From a filamentous cyanobacterium ESFC-1 (GTDB lineage: Bacteria; Cyanobacteriota; Cyanobacteriia; Cyanobacteriales; Spirulinaceae): 64,000 nucleotides of DNA. Below the pieces are notes generated by a model. That model saw only the letters and a program-made list of their open reading frames with translations. It was not told the origin of the DNA and did no database searches. Below are positions 63,823 through 64,000 of this stretch, piece after piece (within the stretch, counting starts at the first letter, position 1; every line of letters begins with the position of its first letter). The position numbers were made by a program, and so were the translations under genes. Location of the stretch: positions 5,058,221-5,122,220 of the forward strand of contig KB904821.1 of NCBI GenBank assembly GCA_000380225.1. Reading direction: 5' to 3'.

Positions 63823-63847
63823 GGGTTATTCGTTTTCAGTTTTTTTG

Positions 63848-64000
63848 GGCAGTAGGCAGTAGGCAGCTTTGCTGTGGGCGTGTAGGGGCGCTCTTTTCCC
63901 CGCCCAGAGGGGGAGGAGTGGGAAGAAATTACCAACAACCAACAACCAACAACCAACAACCAACAACCAACAACCAACAACCAACAACCAACAACCAACA
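63848..64000. repeat. Composite heptamer array with degenerate hairpin, cut by window edge
   Basis: GGCAGTA x2.7 (63848-63866), a degenerate hairpin beginning TGTAGGGGCG (63881-63905), then CCAACAA x9.9 from 63932 to the last base. The order GGCAGT-type heptamer, TGTAGGGGC hairpin, CCAA-type heptamer repeats that of 53581-53742, so the two loci share a common composite element. The array continues beyond the window. Confidence 0.85.

Noticed and set aside
63932..64000. CRISPR or telomere-like repeat at the window end
   Set aside because: Simple CCAACAA heptamers without spacers; the same type is found at 53690-53738.

Overview
The window is cyanobacterial chromosome. The palindrome GCGATCGC (HIP1), a cyanobacterial signature, is dense in much of it, and Uma2 nucleases, DUF29 proteins, heptamer repeats and a HEAT-repeat membrane protein all fit a filamentous or colonial cyanobacterium. 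I saw no rRNA, tRNA or CRISPR array. The first ~52 kb are one very large extracellular polysaccharide (O-antigen/exopolysaccharide) locus; the last ~12 kb are general housekeeping and signalling genes.

Layout. 1-8.9 kb (minus strand): an ABC-transporter-type export operon: Wzm permease, Wzt ATPase with a C-terminal cargo domain, a coiled-coil methyltransferase, a tandem GT4 fusion, another methyltransferase, a GT4, a GT2 and a truncated STELLO-like gene. 9.1-11.4 kb: an O-antigen ligase/polymerase-like membrane protein. 11.4-15.5 kb: two Uma2 nucleases, a DUF29-like protein, a WecA-like sugar-phosphate transferase, a relic of an epimerase, and an intact epimerase. 15.6-24.4 kb: an FAD oxidoreductase, glycosyltransferases, a Wzy-like polymerase candidate, methyltransferases and a polysaccharide deacetylase. 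24.5-36.2 kb: a nonulosonic (legionaminic-type) acid operon: LegB, LegC, NeuC/LegG, NeuB/LegI, a formyltransferase, a CBS-linked nucleotidyltransferase, NeuA/LegF and a candidate transferase, preceded by two Gfo/Idh oxidoreductases and a glycosyltransferase. 36.4-37.9 kb: a Wzx flippase. 38.1-44.5 kb: a CmcI-like protein and a CDP-6-deoxy-hexose cassette (RfbF, RfbG, RfbC, two C-methyltransferase-like proteins, one reductase/epimerase). 44.6-49.1 kb: a WbpA-B-D-E set for a 2,3-diamino-glucuronate, with a DUF29 gene inside it. 49.1-52 kb (plus strand): a Wzz-like chain-length protein and a WbpM/CapD-like 4,6-dehydratase.

52-64 kb: a two-gene coiled-coil/ribbon-helix-helix unit bracketed by hairpin repeats, an alpha/beta hydrolase, a transporter-HEAT protein next to a cyclic-nucleotide-binding protein, a histone-deacetylase-family enzyme, a GAF-domain histidine kinase, an ABC-2 permease and a pentapeptide-repeat protein. 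The window ends inside a heptamer repeat array.

The locus therefore carries both an ABC-dependent (Wzm/Wzt) and a Wzx/Wzy-dependent set of parts, plus precursors for three unusual sugars. HIP1 sites are absent from 14461-27594 and from 32068-42139, and the first desert begins at the epimerase relic, so I read the locus as a mosaic built by cassette replacement. The most interesting points are the nonulosonate operon with a formyltransferase in place of the usual LegH acetyltransferase, the replacement junction at 14.4-14.6 kb, and the composite heptamer/hairpin repeats at 52-54 kb and 63.8-64 kb.
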